64,000 nt of DNA, from assembly GCA_041686935.1 (NCBI GenBank), contig JAWLCW010000007.1, forward strand, positions 62,001-126,000, read 5' to 3'. Of this stretch, positions 1-9,214 are shown in pieces. The position numbers were made by a program, and so were the translations under genes. The stretch is from Mariniphaga sp041686935. GTDB lineage: Bacteria; Bacteroidota; Bacteroidia; Bacteroidales; Prolixibacteraceae. The first letter of the stretch is position 1. Every line of letters begins with the position of its first letter. The notes below the pieces were generated by a model. It ran no database searches. It had not been told where the DNA came from and worked only from the letters and a program-made list of their open reading frames with translations.

Positions 1-982
1 GGTAGTTTTTATCGTTGGGAAAAATCATGGGATCCCATTCTCCCTGATCTTCTTCAATCTTTTCAACTGCAACTACATTTGAAAATGTTCTTAATTGTTC
101 AACACTTGCATCGGTAAGCGGAAATAAATATTGTTCGCTTGAAAAAACTGTCCGGTCATCTTCAGCAATATTTAATCTTTCCAGAGCTTTCCGGTTGATG
201 GCCGTCCCGTTGGTTTTTACAAGGTAATTGTGTTGCATACCCTCAAAATGTTGCTGAGGTTGCCCGTTAACAAAAATCTGGCCTTGTTTCAACTCAATTT
301 CGTCGCCGGGAATTCCAATACACCGTTTGATGTAATTTTCGCGTTTATCCACCGGGCGGGCAACCACTTCGCCAAAATTGCGCGGATCGCTCCATATCCG
401 TTCACGGCCATAAGTTCTTTTCAATTGGTAATAACTTTGGTTCTGCAGGAAAAGTGCCACGGTGTCTCCTTCCGGGAAATGGAAAACCACCACATCGTTG
501 TTTTTAATATCGCCAAATCCCTTCAGTCTTTTATAAGGTCTTTTAATCCATTCCACATACGATTTTTTGGTGCGTGTAAGCGGCAATGTATTGTGTACAA
601 ATGGAAACGAAATGGGCGTATTGGGTGTTTTTGGCCCGTAAGCCACTTTGCTCACAAACAGGTAATCGCCCACCAGCAGCGATTTTTCCATCGATGAAGT
701 TGGAATCGTGTAAGCCTCGATAAAAAACATCCGGATAAACGTGGCGGCAATCACCGCAAAAATAATGGCATCAATCCATTCCACCACTTTGGTTTGTTTT
801 CCACCGGGAGGATCTTTCTTTTTCCAGAAGGCCCAGTGTACTTTTTCGGTAATGTAAATATCGAAAATTACGCCCAGCCCGATAAGCCACCAGAAGTTGC
901 CGAGCCAGATTACCCAGAGGGTGTAAAGCGTACCAACCGTGATAAATTTGAACCACTTGCTGGTAAGAATTTCTCTAATCAT
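1..982 (-). CDS. lepB: Signal peptidase I (partial, C-terminus beyond window)
   Basis: Membrane-bound serine protease of family S26A that removes signal peptides from exported proteins. The reading frame is open from ATG 982 to the left edge (327 codons), so the end is missing. Two hydrophobic stretches lie near residues 13-45 and 70-90. The second runs into IPTSSMEKSLLVGD, where Ser97, just before Met, is the expected nucleophile. The general-base lysine lies in YIKRCIGIPGD. An insert between the two motifs is typical of Bacteroidota LepB. It starts 12 bases after the dapB stop, so the two are almost certainly co-transcribed. Function is secure from the two motifs; the C-terminus was not seen. 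Confidence 0.95.
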   Translation of the reverse strand, partial: MIREILTSKWFKFITVGTLYTLWVIWLGNFWWLIGLGVIFDIYITEKVHWAFWKKKDPPGGKQTKVVEWIDAIIFAVIAATFIRMFFIEAYTIPTSSMEKSLLVGDYLFVSKVAYGPKTPNTPISFPFVHNTLPLTRTKKSYVEWIKRPYKRLKGFGDIKNNDVVVFHFPEGDTVALFLQNQSYYQLKRTYGRERIWSDPRNFGEVVARPVDKRENYIKRCIGIPGDEIELKQGQIFVNGQPQQHFEGMQHNYLVKTNGTAINRKALERLNIAEDDRTVFSSEQYLFPLTDASVEQLRTFSNVVAVEKIEEDQGEWDPMIFPNDKNY

Positions 983-994
983 TCGTTGTTATCA

Positions 995-1711
995 TTAAAT
1001 TTTTAATAGGTCTTTCATGGTGAGGATGCCTTTTTTACCCAGGCTGTATTCGGCTGCCAAAACGGCTCCCAGTGCAAATCCTTTGCGACTTTTGGCGCTG
1101 TGGGTAATTTCAATAAAATCCACTTCCGAGTCGTATTTTATGCTATGAATGCCGGGCACTTCCCCTTCGCGTTCCGATTTAATTGGGAGCTGGTTTTCTG
1201 TTGTTTTTTCTGCGTCGGCCCAACCTTTTACCAAAGGTAAAATTTCAATTATATCTTCGGCTAAACTGATTGCCGTTCCGCTTGGAGCATCCAGTTTTTG
1301 GGTGTGATGCACTTCGGTCATTTCAGGTTTGTATTCTGAATGTAAAGCCAAAAGTTTGGCCAGTTGCCGGTTCAACTCGAAAAACAGGTTTACCCCAACC
1401 GAAAAATTACTGCCGTAAAAAAATGTGCCGTTGGCTTCCTTACATTTTTGGTGAACCTCTGCTTTTCGTTCCAGCCAGCCAGTGGTTCCGCTAACAACGG
1501 GAATTCCGGCCTCGAAACATTTGAAATAATTGGCAACTGCAGTGCCGGGTATGGTGAATTCGATGGCTACATCGCATTTTCTCAGGTTTTCAGCAGTCAA
1601 ATCGTGCTGGTTGTTAATGTCGATAATAAGTTCGATTTTATGGCCACGGGAAAGAGCAATTTTTTCAATTTCTTTTCCCATTTTCCCATAGCCAATCAAT
1701 GCTAACTTCAT
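995..1711 (-). CDS. dapB: 4-hydroxy-tetrahydrodipicolinate reductase
   Basis: NAD(P)H-dependent reductase of the diaminopimelate/lysine pathway, which supplies peptidoglycan cross-links. 238 residues. The protein opens MKLALIGYGKMGKE, a Rossmann GxGxxG loop. GTTGW follows near residue 80, and the catalytic block VHHTQKLDAPSGTA carries the active-site histidines and the substrate-binding loop. The frame stays open for 80 more codons upstream, but that stretch has no family similarity, and a good -7 promoter element sits inside it, so ATG 1711 is the start. The length is slightly short of the E. coli enzyme, as usual in Bacteroidota. First gene of a dapB-lepB unit. Confidence 0.95.
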   Translation of the reverse strand: MKLALIGYGKMGKEIEKIALSRGHKIELIIDINNQHDLTAENLRKCDVAIEFTIPGTAVANYFKCFEAGIPVVSGTTGWLERKAEVHQKCKEANGTFFYGSNFSVGVNLFFELNRQLAKLLALHSEYKPEMTEVHHTQKLDAPSGTAISLAEDIIEILPLVKGWADAEKTTENQLPIKSEREGEVPGIHSIKYDSEVDFIEITHSAKSRKGFALGAVLAAEYSLGKKGILTMKDLLKI

Positions 1712-1744
1712 GTTTAATTTTCTTTTCGGTATTAAAATAAGCGA

Positions 1745-1778
1745 CAAAGATAACAGTTTAGGCAAATGTAAGCAGCAA
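1745..1778 (-). promoter_or_regulatory. Candidate promoter of dapB-lepB
   Basis: On the minus strand TATCTTTG (1752-1745) matches the Bacteroidota -7 consensus TAnnTTTG exactly, with a TTG (1778-1776) 23 bases upstream as a -33 element. The predicted leader to ATG 1711 is about 25-30 nt. This also argues against the longer dapB start. Confidence 0.5.
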
Positions 1779-1959
1779 TTGGTCAAACTTAAAACAAATT
1801 CGACAAACAGAATGAATGGCAGGGTGAAAAGATTTAAGTTGGAATTTACCGAAGAGGATGTGAAGAATGAAGAGTGGCAGAATTTATAGAAATTGACAGA
1901 GATTTGTAGAGACGGACAGTTATTAAATTTTCCGCTTTTCATTTCTTGCAATTCGGGTA

Positions 1960-1987
1960 TTTGTTCTTTTTTAAAATACTATTTTTG
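1960..1987 (+). promoter_or_regulatory. Candidate promoter of the HAD phosphatase gene
   Basis: TTTG (1960-1963), 16 bases, then TATTTTTG (1980-1987), an exact TAnnTTTG -7 element. Transcription would begin around 1991-1993, at or a few bases before the start codon, so the mRNA may be nearly leaderless. Confidence 0.45.
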
Positions 1988-1992
1988 GCCCA

Positions 1993-2832
1993 ATGAATAT
2001 GAAAAACATAAAATTGGTTGCAACCGATTTGGATGGTACTTTTTTAAGAAACGATCGTTCGATTGGAGCAGAAAATCTGAAAGCCCTTCAACTTTTAGGT
2101 CAGAAAAAAATCGTAAGGGTTGTTGCCACCGGAAGAAACCTGCGCAAGGTGATGGAAGTTATACCAAACGAGGTGCCGTTCGATTACATCGTTTATTCTT
2201 CGGGAGCGGGTATTTACAACTGGACGGATAAAAAACATATTTTCCACAAAAATGTCAGTCGTGAAACGTCGAACCTGCTCATCGGTTATTTCAGGGAAAA
2301 GGATTACAATTTTTACGCATTCGATGAGGCGCCTGAAAACCACCGGTTGTGGTATCACCGTGGGAAAAAAGAGTGCGAGGAGTTTGACCGCTATTTTTCT
2401 TTTCACAATTTATTTTCCGAACAATTACCAGCCAACAGGGAAATGCCAAATGGTTTGTGCCAGTTTATGCTCATAATACCTGAAAACGATGAAAAATTTG
2501 AAATTCTGAAATCAGAAATCGAAGATCAATCCCCGGAAATCAGGGTGATTCGTTCGTCATCGCCGGTTACCAAAGGGTATATTTGGGTTGAAGTTTTTCA
2601 CCGGGAAGTTTCCAAAGGCCATGGGGTGAGCCACCTGTGCGATTTACTGGGTATAAAACGGGAAAATACGGCAGGTATTGGAAATGATTACAACGACCTG
2701 GATTTACTTCATTTTACTGCCTGGTCGTTTTTAACCGAAAATGCGCCATCAGAAATCAGGAATAAATTTCAATCCGTTCCCTCAAACGAAAACGATGCAT
2801 TTGCCATTGCAGTGCAACCCTTATTGCAATAG
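1993..2832 (+). CDS. Cof-type HAD-IIB sugar-phosphate phosphatase-like hydrolase
   Basis: 279 residues, haloacid dehalogenase superfamily, Cof/YidA-like subgroup IIB, probably a cytoplasmic phosphatase of phosphorylated sugars or similar metabolites. Motif I is ATDLDGTF with nucleophile Asp12 and acid/base Asp14. Motif II serine/threonine is in VATGRNL. The motif III lysine lies in the SKGHGVSHL region, and motif IV GIGNDYNDLDLL holds the Mg-binding aspartates. The C2-type cap lies between motifs II and III. A second in-frame ATG at 1999 would give a short leader relative to the predicted promoter and may be the true start. The substrate cannot be told from sequence. Confidence 0.85.
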   Translation: MNMKNIKLVATDLDGTFLRNDRSIGAENLKALQLLGQKKIVRVVATGRNLRKVMEVIPNEVPFDYIVYSSGAGIYNWTDKKHIFHKNVSRETSNLLIGYFREKDYNFYAFDEAPENHRLWYHRGKKECEEFDRYFSFHNLFSEQLPANREMPNGLCQFMLIIPENDEKFEILKSEIEDQSPEIRVIRSSSPVTKGYIWVEVFHREVSKGHGVSHLCDLLGIKRENTAGIGNDYNDLDLLHFTAWSFLTENAPSEIRNKFQSVPSNENDAFAIAVQPLLQ

Positions 2833-2886
2833 ATTGTTGTAATTATTGATAAATTGCGTTTACATATTTAGAAAAAATCAATTGAC

Positions 2887-5688
2887 ATGAGAAATATAGT
2901 TTTGGTAATACTCCTTTTTTGTACAGCATTTTTAAGTGCACAACAGAATTTTAACCTGAATGACCCGATTCCGGTTGACCCGAAAGTTTCAAAAGGCGTT
3001 TTGGAAAACGGAATGACATTTTACGTGCGTTCCAACAGTGAGCCGCAAAACCGGGCTGAACTGATGCTGGTAGTTAAGGCCGGAGCTATCGATGAAGACG
3101 ATGACCAGAAAGGCCTGGCCCATTTTGCTGAACACATGGCGTTTAACGGAACGGAAAATTTCCCGAAAAATGAACTCATTAAATATTTTGAGTCGATTGG
3201 TATGGAATTCGGCCCCGAAATTAACGCTTACACCAGTTTTGATGAAACGGTTTATATGCTGAAAGTTCCGCTCGATTCTGCATTGTATTTGGAAAAAGGA
3301 TTGCAGGTTTTATACGACTGGGCCAGCCAGATTACCGATTCGGATGAAGAAATTGAAAAAGAACGGGGAATAATTCTGGAGGAAATGCGCGGAGGCCGGA
3401 ATGCTAATTTCCGGATGCAACAAAAATGGCTGCCGGTTTTTCTGCATAATTCAAAATATGCTGAACACGACATTATTGGGGAAAAGGATATAATTGAAAA
3501 TGCCCTGCCTGAAACTTTACGCCGTTTCCGCAACGACTGGTACCGACCCGATTTGATGGCCGTTATTGTAGTGGGTGATTTCGATCAGGAAGAAATGGAA
3601 CAAAAAATAAAGCAGAAATTTGCTGAAATTCCGGCGCCTGAAAATCCCAGAAAAAAAGAGTATTTTGATATTCCGCCGCACGAAGAAACTTTGGTGAGCA
3701 TTGTTACCGACAGCGAAGCACAATACCCGATGGCTTTTGTATTATATAAACATCCGTTGGAAAAAGCAAAAAAGCTGGGCGAGTACAGGGAATCCATTCT
3801 CTATGGTTTGTACAATGCCATGATAAATAACCGGTTGGCTGAAAAAACACAACTCGCTGAGCCTCATTTTATTGTGGGGCAATCGGCCTTTTCTTCAATG
3901 TTTGGGCCAATTAATGTTTACCAGTCTGTTGCAGTTTGCCACAACGGAAAAATAGAAGAGGGATTAAAAGCTGTTTTACTGGAAAACGAACGGGTGAAAA
4001 AATTCGGGTTTACCGAAACCGAGCTTGAAAGACAGAAGAAAGTACTTTTAAACAACATTGAAAAAGCCTATAATGAGCGCGAACAGCAAAGGTCAATCAG
4101 TTATGCGCAGGAATATACCCGTAACTTTTTAATGACAGAAGAACCTATTCCGGGCATTGAAAATGTGTTCGAATATTTTAAAGCTTTTTTGCCGGAAATA
4201 TCATTGGAAGAAGTAAATGCCCTTGCTGAAAAGTGGATTACCGAAGAGAACAGGGTGGTGGTTATTAATGCTCCGGAAATTGAAGGAGTGAAAGTTCCGA
4301 ACGAAGAAGAAGTTTTTGCTTTGCTTGAAGAAGTGGAGCAGACCGAAGTGGAACCTTACGACGATGCAATTGCCGATGTGCCTTTGATTTCAGATGAACC
4401 CTGGTCAGGTAAGGTTTTGAACGAGATGAACCTGGAAAATGTGGATGCCATGGAATGGATTTTGGAAAACGGGGCTACCGTGGTTATTAAACCAACCGAT
4501 TTTAAGGAAGATGAAATTCTTTTTAGTGCATGGAGCCCCGGTGGAACTTCACTTTATGAAGCGGAAGACGATGTTTCGGCTGAGTTTGCTGCTACCATTA
4601 TGTCCATGAGCGGTATTGCAGGTTTCGATAAAATTACCCTTGATAAAATGCTGTCGGACAAAGTTTTCAGTTTATCGCCTTTTGTTTCGCAAATCAGGGA
4701 AGGTTTTAACGGAAATGCTGCCGTTAAAGATATTGAATCGCTGTTGCAAATGGTTTACCTCTATTTTACTCAACCACGGTTCGATGAAACCAGTTTTCAG
4801 GCCTACATGTCGCGCATGCAGGGAGTTCTGCAAAACCGTTCGGCATCGCCCGAGGCAGTTTTTCAGGATTCATTAAGTATTGTTCTGGCCAATTATCACG
4901 AACGTGCAAGGCCAATGTCGGCTGAATTGCTTGCAGAAGCTGACTTTAACCGCATCCGTCAAATTGCGGAAGAACGTTTTCGAAATGCTGCCGACTTCAA
5001 ATTCTTCTTTGTGGGAAAAATTGATACGGCTCAGCTTAAACCACTGGTGGAAAAATACATTGGTGGAATTCCATATCTTGACGAAACCGAAAACTGGCGT
5101 AACCTGGAAATTGATCCTCCCCCCGGAGTGGTAAGGAAAACAGTTAAGCGAGGCCAGGAGGATAAAAGCATTCAGTACATCGTTTTTCATGGCGATTTCG
5201 ACTATTCATCGCAGAATTCCATTGAACTCAATGCGGTTGGGCGTATATTGGATACCCGGTTGCTGGAAGTAATCAGGGAGGAAAGGAGCAGTGTTTACTC
5301 CATCGGCGCACGTCCGTCGTCATCAAAATACCCCGATGAGGAATATACCATTTCCATCTCTTACGGTACCGACCCCGAAAAACTGGAAGAACTGAAACAA
5401 GCTGTTTTTGATGAAATAAACAAATTTGTTGAAAATGGACCCAGCGAGCAGGAGTTGGCAACAGCCAAAGAGAAGTTGCTGCGCGAACGGGAAGTTTCCC
5501 TGCGTGAAAACAGGTTTTGGTTAAATATCCTCAGTAATACCTATTATCTGAAAGACGGCGACTTTTCAGAATTTGGCACCTACGAAAAAATAGTAGACGA
5601 TCTGACTATTGATTCGGTTAAAAAAGCATTCGAAAAATATTTCGATTTTGAAAATTATGTGAGCGTTTCACTCATGCCGGCGGAGTAA
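2887..5688 (+). CDS. Secreted M16 (pitrilysin/insulinase-like) zinc peptidase
   Basis: 933 residues with an N-terminal signal peptide ending near LSAQQ (residue 20). This is the usual long bacterial M16B layout: an active N-terminal half and an inactive C-terminal half related by duplication. The inverted zinc motif HFAEH spans residues 79-83 (HXXEH; zinc ligands His79 and His83, catalytic Glu82). The third ligand is a glutamate in ERGIILEE, about 76-83 residues later. Downstream domains keep the R/Y substrate-clamp style segment (SVYSIGARP). Likely a periplasmic peptide-degrading enzyme. It follows the HAD gene by 54 bases. No sorting domain at the C-terminus. Confidence 0.9.
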   Translation: MRNIVLVILLFCTAFLSAQQNFNLNDPIPVDPKVSKGVLENGMTFYVRSNSEPQNRAELMLVVKAGAIDEDDDQKGLAHFAEHMAFNGTENFPKNELIKYFESIGMEFGPEINAYTSFDETVYMLKVPLDSALYLEKGLQVLYDWASQITDSDEEIEKERGIILEEMRGGRNANFRMQQKWLPVFLHNSKYAEHDIIGEKDIIENALPETLRRFRNDWYRPDLMAVIVVGDFDQEEMEQKIKQKFAEIPAPENPRKKEYFDIPPHEETLVSIVTDSEAQYPMAFVLYKHPLEKAKKLGEYRESILYGLYNAMINNRLAEKTQLAEPHFIVGQSAFSSMFGPINVYQSVAVCHNGKIEEGLKAVLLENERVKKFGFTETELERQKKVLLNNIEKAYNEREQQRSISYAQEYTRNFLMTEEPIPGIENVFEYFKAFLPEISLEEVNALAEKWITEENRVVVINAPEIEGVKVPNEEEVFALLEEVEQTEVEPYDDAIADVPLISDEPWSGKVLNEMNLENVDAMEWILENGATVVIKPTDFKEDEILFSAWSPGGTSLYEAEDDVSAEFAATIMSMSGIAGFDKITLDKMLSDKVFSLSPFVSQIREGFNGNAAVKDIESLLQMVYLYFTQPRFDETSFQAYMSRMQGVLQNRSASPEAVFQDSLSIVLANYHERARPMSAELLAEADFNRIRQIAEERFRNAADFKFFFVGKIDTAQLKPLVEKYIGGIPYLDETENWRNLEIDPPPGVVRKTVKRGQEDKSIQYIVFHGDFDYSSQNSIELNAVGRILDTRLLEVIREERSSVYSIGARPSSSKYPDEEYTISISYGTDPEKLEELKQAVFDEINKFVENGPSEQELATAKEKLLREREVSLRENRFWLNILSNTYYLKDGDFSEFGTYEKIVDDLTIDSVKKAFEKYFDFENYVSVSLMPAE

Positions 5689-5695
5689 TATTTTG

Positions 5696-5830
5696 CACCA
5701 TGCTTTAGCTTGGTGAATAAATGTCCTTCAGGGAAAGGCTTTTAACCATTAATCTTTGCTAAATTGAATATTAATGGCTGAAGCCAAATGGTCTAAAAAA
5801 GTTTCAGATCACGGGGCTGAAGCCACGGTT
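5696..5830 (+). repeat. Palindromic extragenic (REP-like) repeat patch
   Basis: Non-coding stretch after the M16 gene. An imperfect palindrome caccatgctttagcttggtg occupies 5696-5715 (stems CACCA/TGGTG and GCT/AGC around one mismatch). The 10-mer GGCTGAAGCC, itself a hairpin, occurs twice, at 5776-5785 and 5815-5824, 39 bases apart; the second lies inside ACGGGGCTGAAGCCACGG. The first palindrome may also work as a transcription end. The arrangement resembles small extragenic palindromes I know from other Bacteroidota, but copy number in the genome is not visible here. Confidence 0.45.
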
Positions 5831-5936
5831 TAAAATTCATTTATCAAAGAATTCTGAGAAAAAAAATTGGCGAAAATAAATTTTCCAAAATGGGAACAGA
5901 CAATCCGTATTTTACTAAAATATGTGCCAAAAAATG

Positions 5937-5944
5937 TAAATTAG
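5937..5944 (+). promoter_or_regulatory. Weak candidate -7 element for the membrane protein gene
   Basis: TAAATTAG differs from TAnnTTTG at one position and lies 18 bases before ATG 5963. No convincing -33 element was identified, so this is only a suggestion. Confidence 0.25.
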
Positions 5945-5962
5945 CCCCTTCAAAAAATAGAA

Positions 5963-6571
5963 ATGAGGAACTACACACCGCTTTTTATCGCCATCAGGGT
6001 AATTGTTTATTCACTTTTGGTTTTCGGAATTGCTGAACTCATCCGGTTCGATGCCGTTTCCCCTTTGGAAGATGCCCTGTTTGGCGAAATCAGCCGTACC
6101 GAATTTTCGCAGGAATTTATTCTGTTTGTTCTGGTTATTTTTTACCTGATGCTGGGAAAGCGATACGCGCCTGTTAAGCCGGTTTCCAACCTGGTTGCAA
6201 TGTTTTTACTGATAGGGTTAATCCGCGAACTGAACTTTATTATTACCTGGTGGTTCTGGCCGGCATTGCTGGTGCTGATTACAGCGCTTTGGCTCGTTTG
6301 GCGTGATTTTAAAAAGCTGAAAAGCGCCACACAGGAATTTTTTGCACAACCTGCTTCGGTCTGGTTTTTTGCGGGATTTTTAATTACTTATGTTTTCAGC
6401 CGGTTGATGGGCCGTTCCAAATTCTGGCTCGAATTGTACGATGAAAGTGTTTACCGGATGGCAAAAGCGGCTACAGAGGAAGGCCTGGAACTCATGGGCG
6501 ATTTGCTGATGTTGATTTCTGCCATTGAGTTTGCCCTTGTTTTTTGGTACAAAAAACGAAAGGATAATTGA
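5963..6571 (+). CDS. Hypothetical integral membrane protein
   Basis: 202 residues with five or so hydrophobic helices: about 8-28, 50-65, 75-95, 97-115 and 135-150, plus a final one near 180-195 ahead of a positively charged tail (WYKKRKDN). No catalytic motif or named family recognised. Its stop TGA overlaps the ATG of the glycosyltransferase gene by one base (TGATG), so the two are translationally coupled and probably act in the same process, perhaps a cell-surface glycan step. That role is inferred from context only. Confidence 0.75.
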   Translation: MRNYTPLFIAIRVIVYSLLVFGIAELIRFDAVSPLEDALFGEISRTEFSQEFILFVLVIFYLMLGKRYAPVKPVSNLVAMFLLIGLIRELNFIITWWFWPALLVLITALWLVWRDFKKLKSATQEFFAQPASVWFFAGFLITYVFSRLMGRSKFWLELYDESVYRMAKAATEEGLELMGDLLMLISAIEFALVFWYKKRKDN

Positions 6572-7452
6572 TGAAAGTTTGCGGTTTTACATTCATACGG
6601 AATGCTGAAAAATTCGACTTTCCAATTGTTGAAGCGATATCTTCAGTTTTACCCGTTTGCGACCATTTTGTGGTGGCGGTTGGGAATTCAGAAGACAATA
6701 CCCGCGAAATCATTGAAAAAATTAGTCCGGAAAAAATTACAATTGTTGATACGGTTTGGGATGAAAACCTGCAAAAGGGTGGGGAAGTTTATGCTGCCGA
6801 AACCAACAAGGCATTTGATGCCGTTCCGCCGGAGTACGACTGGTGTTTTTACATTCAGGGCGATGAAGTGGTGCACGAAAAATACCTGCCTGCCATCCGG
6901 AAAGCCATGTACGAAAATATAAACCGGAAAGAAGTTGAAGGTCTGCTGTTCAGGTACAGACATTTTTACGGAACGTATGATTATGTAGCGGTTTCACGTA
7001 AATGGTACCGCAATGAAATTCGAGTCATTCGTAACGATAAATCCATCCGCTCCTACCGCGATGCCCAGGGTTTTCGCAAAAACGAAAAAAAAATGAACGT
7101 GGTTCTTGTAGATGCTGAGATTTATCACTACGGCTGGGTTCGGCCTCCGCGTTTTATGCAGGAGAAAATTGACGAGGTGCGAAAATTCTACAATGGTATT
7201 TCTGAAACGGAAGCGCGCCAAAAGGCAGGAGAACAGGAATTCAATTACAGCGGAAATTATGATATGCTGGCAAAGTTTGAAGGCACGCATCCGGCTGTTA
7301 TGAAAGAACGCATTCAACGACTCAACTGGCAGGTTGATGTGGATTTGAGCAAAGTCAGAATGAAACCCAAATACCGGTTACTGCACTTTTTTGAAAATAT
7401 TTTTGGGGTGCGGTTGTTCGAATACCGGAATTACCGCGTGCTGAAAAATTAA
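6571..7452 (+). CDS. Glycosyltransferase, GT2-like
   Basis: 293 residues. The N-terminus MKVCGFTFIRNAEKFDFP followed by DHFVVAVGNSEDNTRE is the nucleotide-sugar-binding Rossmann start of a GT-A fold family 2 enzyme. The acidic metal-binding site is probably the GDEVVH segment (WCFYIQGDEV), in place of a canonical DxD. C-terminal residues 190-290 are basic and helical, with no membrane span. Start chosen at ATG 6571; the in-frame TTG at 6568 adds one residue inside the upstream stop region. The gene ends one base before the convergent GH5 gene. Donor and acceptor sugars unknown. Confidence 0.8.
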   Translation: MKVCGFTFIRNAEKFDFPIVEAISSVLPVCDHFVVAVGNSEDNTREIIEKISPEKITIVDTVWDENLQKGGEVYAAETNKAFDAVPPEYDWCFYIQGDEVVHEKYLPAIRKAMYENINRKEVEGLLFRYRHFYGTYDYVAVSRKWYRNEIRVIRNDKSIRSYRDAQGFRKNEKKMNVVLVDAEIYHYGWVRPPRFMQEKIDEVRKFYNGISETEARQKAGEQEFNYSGNYDMLAKFEGTHPAVMKERIQRLNWQVDVDLSKVRMKPKYRLLHFFENIFGVRLFEYRNYRVLKN

Positions 7453-7453
7453 T

Positions 7454-9181
7454 TTATCGTTTTATAAACTTTTTTGTCACTGTTTTATCTTTTCCCGAAA
7501 AACGAATCAAATAGATACCCGACTGAAGTGCTGAAACATCCAGACTGTTTTCCAATTTCCGGATTGACCTTTCGATTACCGGTATCCCCTGGATATTAAA
7601 AATGGTAATTTTTTCAAAATCACCGGTAGTATTAAAATATAACCTGTTTTGCACCGGATTCGGATAAATATTCAGGTTTTGGTTTTCGACGCCGGAAATA
7701 CCGGTGGGTGGTTGAAAGGTAACTTCTTCTATTTTAATATCGGTAACCCAGATGTTGATATCGGAATTGCCCATGTCGAAAACCATCCGGGCGCTGTTGT
7801 CGGTTGTATTTGCATCGAAAATAAAGGTGTAAACGGCAAAAGTATCGGCAAGGTTTACACCGTTGTAACCGCTGTATGCCGACCACGGATCTCTCGACAT
7901 ACCGATGTAGGTGGTCATACTTCGTGCAGCTTCAGCTTTGGCTTTAAACGAAAAACGGTACTTTTTTCCTGCCTGAAGCGAAATGTTGCCTCTCTGGAGT
8001 TGCACATGCCAGCCGGCAGTTCCGGGATTGTTTATGCTGATATTTAATGTATTATTCGCCCTTGTTAATTGCGACGAAGCTCCCTGCTGGGCGTTTAAAC
8101 TCCAGCCGTCGTTGCCGGTTTGAAAATTGGAAGTATAAACCGGAGTACCCACATAGCGTCCGGGTTCAGGCATTTCGTTGTGGAGTAGGGCATCTACAAG
8201 CTCGGTGTAAAACGTTTTGTTTGAAGGATTGTAAATGCCAAAACCGGCGCTGAATTCCCAGTAGGCCCAGCTCCAGCCCAGTTCTTCCAGATAGCGCGAC
8301 AAAAAGGTGGTCCAGCGAGCCCGCGATTTCATGCCGGCTTTGCTGTAAGCACCAAACTCACCAATATGGACCGGAATATTGTGCTTGATTTCGTAAGCTT
8401 TCAACGGGGCAAATTCCTGGCGCATCACTTCCCGTTCGGTTTCGGTGTCGAGCCACTCGGTTCCCAGCCATTCCTGCGATTGTTCACCAGACCACTCGGC
8501 GCCCTGGTGCGTAAACTGGAACGGGTTGTAATAGTGAACGGTGAGAATGATATTTTCGTCGTCCGGAATTTCAAGGTAAGGAAGGCCACCCAATCCGCCG
8601 TAATTCGCTGTTCCAATTAATACAATTCTGTCGGGATTGTCTGTCCGGATAGTATCCAATGTCTCCGGGTAAAATTCATTCCATTTTTCGGGAGTGAGAT
8701 TCCCGTGCGGTTCGTTCATCAGTTCGAACAGCAAACTGTCGGGATAGTCCTTAAAGAATTCTGAAATCTGCTTCCACTGGGCAACGAACCGGTCTTTTTG
8801 CGCCTCCGGATTTTCATACAATGCCTCGTGGTGGTGCATGTTAATAATGGCGTACAATCCGTTGTTGAGTGCCGAATCAACTACCTGTTTTATGCGATTT
8901 AAAAAAGTTGAATAAACGGTGTAGGGTGGTGTTGCCATACTTCTGTTTGAAGGTTCCCAGCGAATGGGAATGCGCACATGGTTAAAACCCAGTCCGGCAA
9001 TTATGCCGGCATATTCCGGCTTCCACTGGTTGCCCCAGGCAGTTTCCGAAGGCGCCTCAAACATGTTTCCGTAGTTGATTCCCCGCCCCAGTTTTTCGTT
9101 TATTTCAAATGCTTTTTCACGGTTCTGGGCTGTTAAACTGAAAGCGATAATTACTAACAGACTGGTTAATATGGTTTTCAT
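7454..9181 (-). CDS. GH5 endoglucanase-like enzyme with carbohydrate-binding module and T9SS sorting domain
   Basis: 575 residues: signal peptide (1 to about 18, ending LTAQN), GH5 TIM barrel (about 20-335), a beta-sandwich resembling CBM4/9 (about 345-490), and a T9SS type A C-terminal domain (about 495-575, with IYPNP and the ending SGIYLIRFSG...KKFIKR). Acid/base Glu157 lies in ELMNEPH and nucleophile Glu275 in HIGEFGAY; the MHHHEA block is also kept. Expected to cross the outer membrane by T9SS and stay at the surface or be released, cleaving beta-glucan. It lies 33 bases downstream of a close paralogue in the same direction, so probably one operon. Exact substrate uncertain. Confidence 0.9.
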   Translation of the reverse strand: MKTILTSLLVIIAFSLTAQNREKAFEINEKLGRGINYGNMFEAPSETAWGNQWKPEYAGIIAGLGFNHVRIPIRWEPSNRSMATPPYTVYSTFLNRIKQVVDSALNNGLYAIINMHHHEALYENPEAQKDRFVAQWKQISEFFKDYPDSLLFELMNEPHGNLTPEKWNEFYPETLDTIRTDNPDRIVLIGTANYGGLGGLPYLEIPDDENIILTVHYYNPFQFTHQGAEWSGEQSQEWLGTEWLDTETEREVMRQEFAPLKAYEIKHNIPVHIGEFGAYSKAGMKSRARWTTFLSRYLEELGWSWAYWEFSAGFGIYNPSNKTFYTELVDALLHNEMPEPGRYVGTPVYTSNFQTGNDGWSLNAQQGASSQLTRANNTLNISINNPGTAGWHVQLQRGNISLQAGKKYRFSFKAKAEAARSMTTYIGMSRDPWSAYSGYNGVNLADTFAVYTFIFDANTTDNSARMVFDMGNSDINIWVTDIKIEEVTFQPPTGISGVENQNLNIYPNPVQNRLYFNTTGDFEKITIFNIQGIPVIERSIRKLENSLDVSALQSGIYLIRFSGKDKTVTKKFIKR

Positions 9182-9214
9182 ACTGATTTATTTTTATCGT
9201 TTTCTTGTTTTCAA

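Noticed and set aside
230..697. 155-codon plus-strand open frame
   Set aside because: Antisense to lepB, whose minus-strand translation carries the full signal peptidase motifs; the plus frame has no family features.
1712..1951. 80-codon upstream extension of dapB
   Set aside because: Hydrophobic and unlike DapB; contains the predicted promoter, and DapB normally starts at the Rossmann strand.
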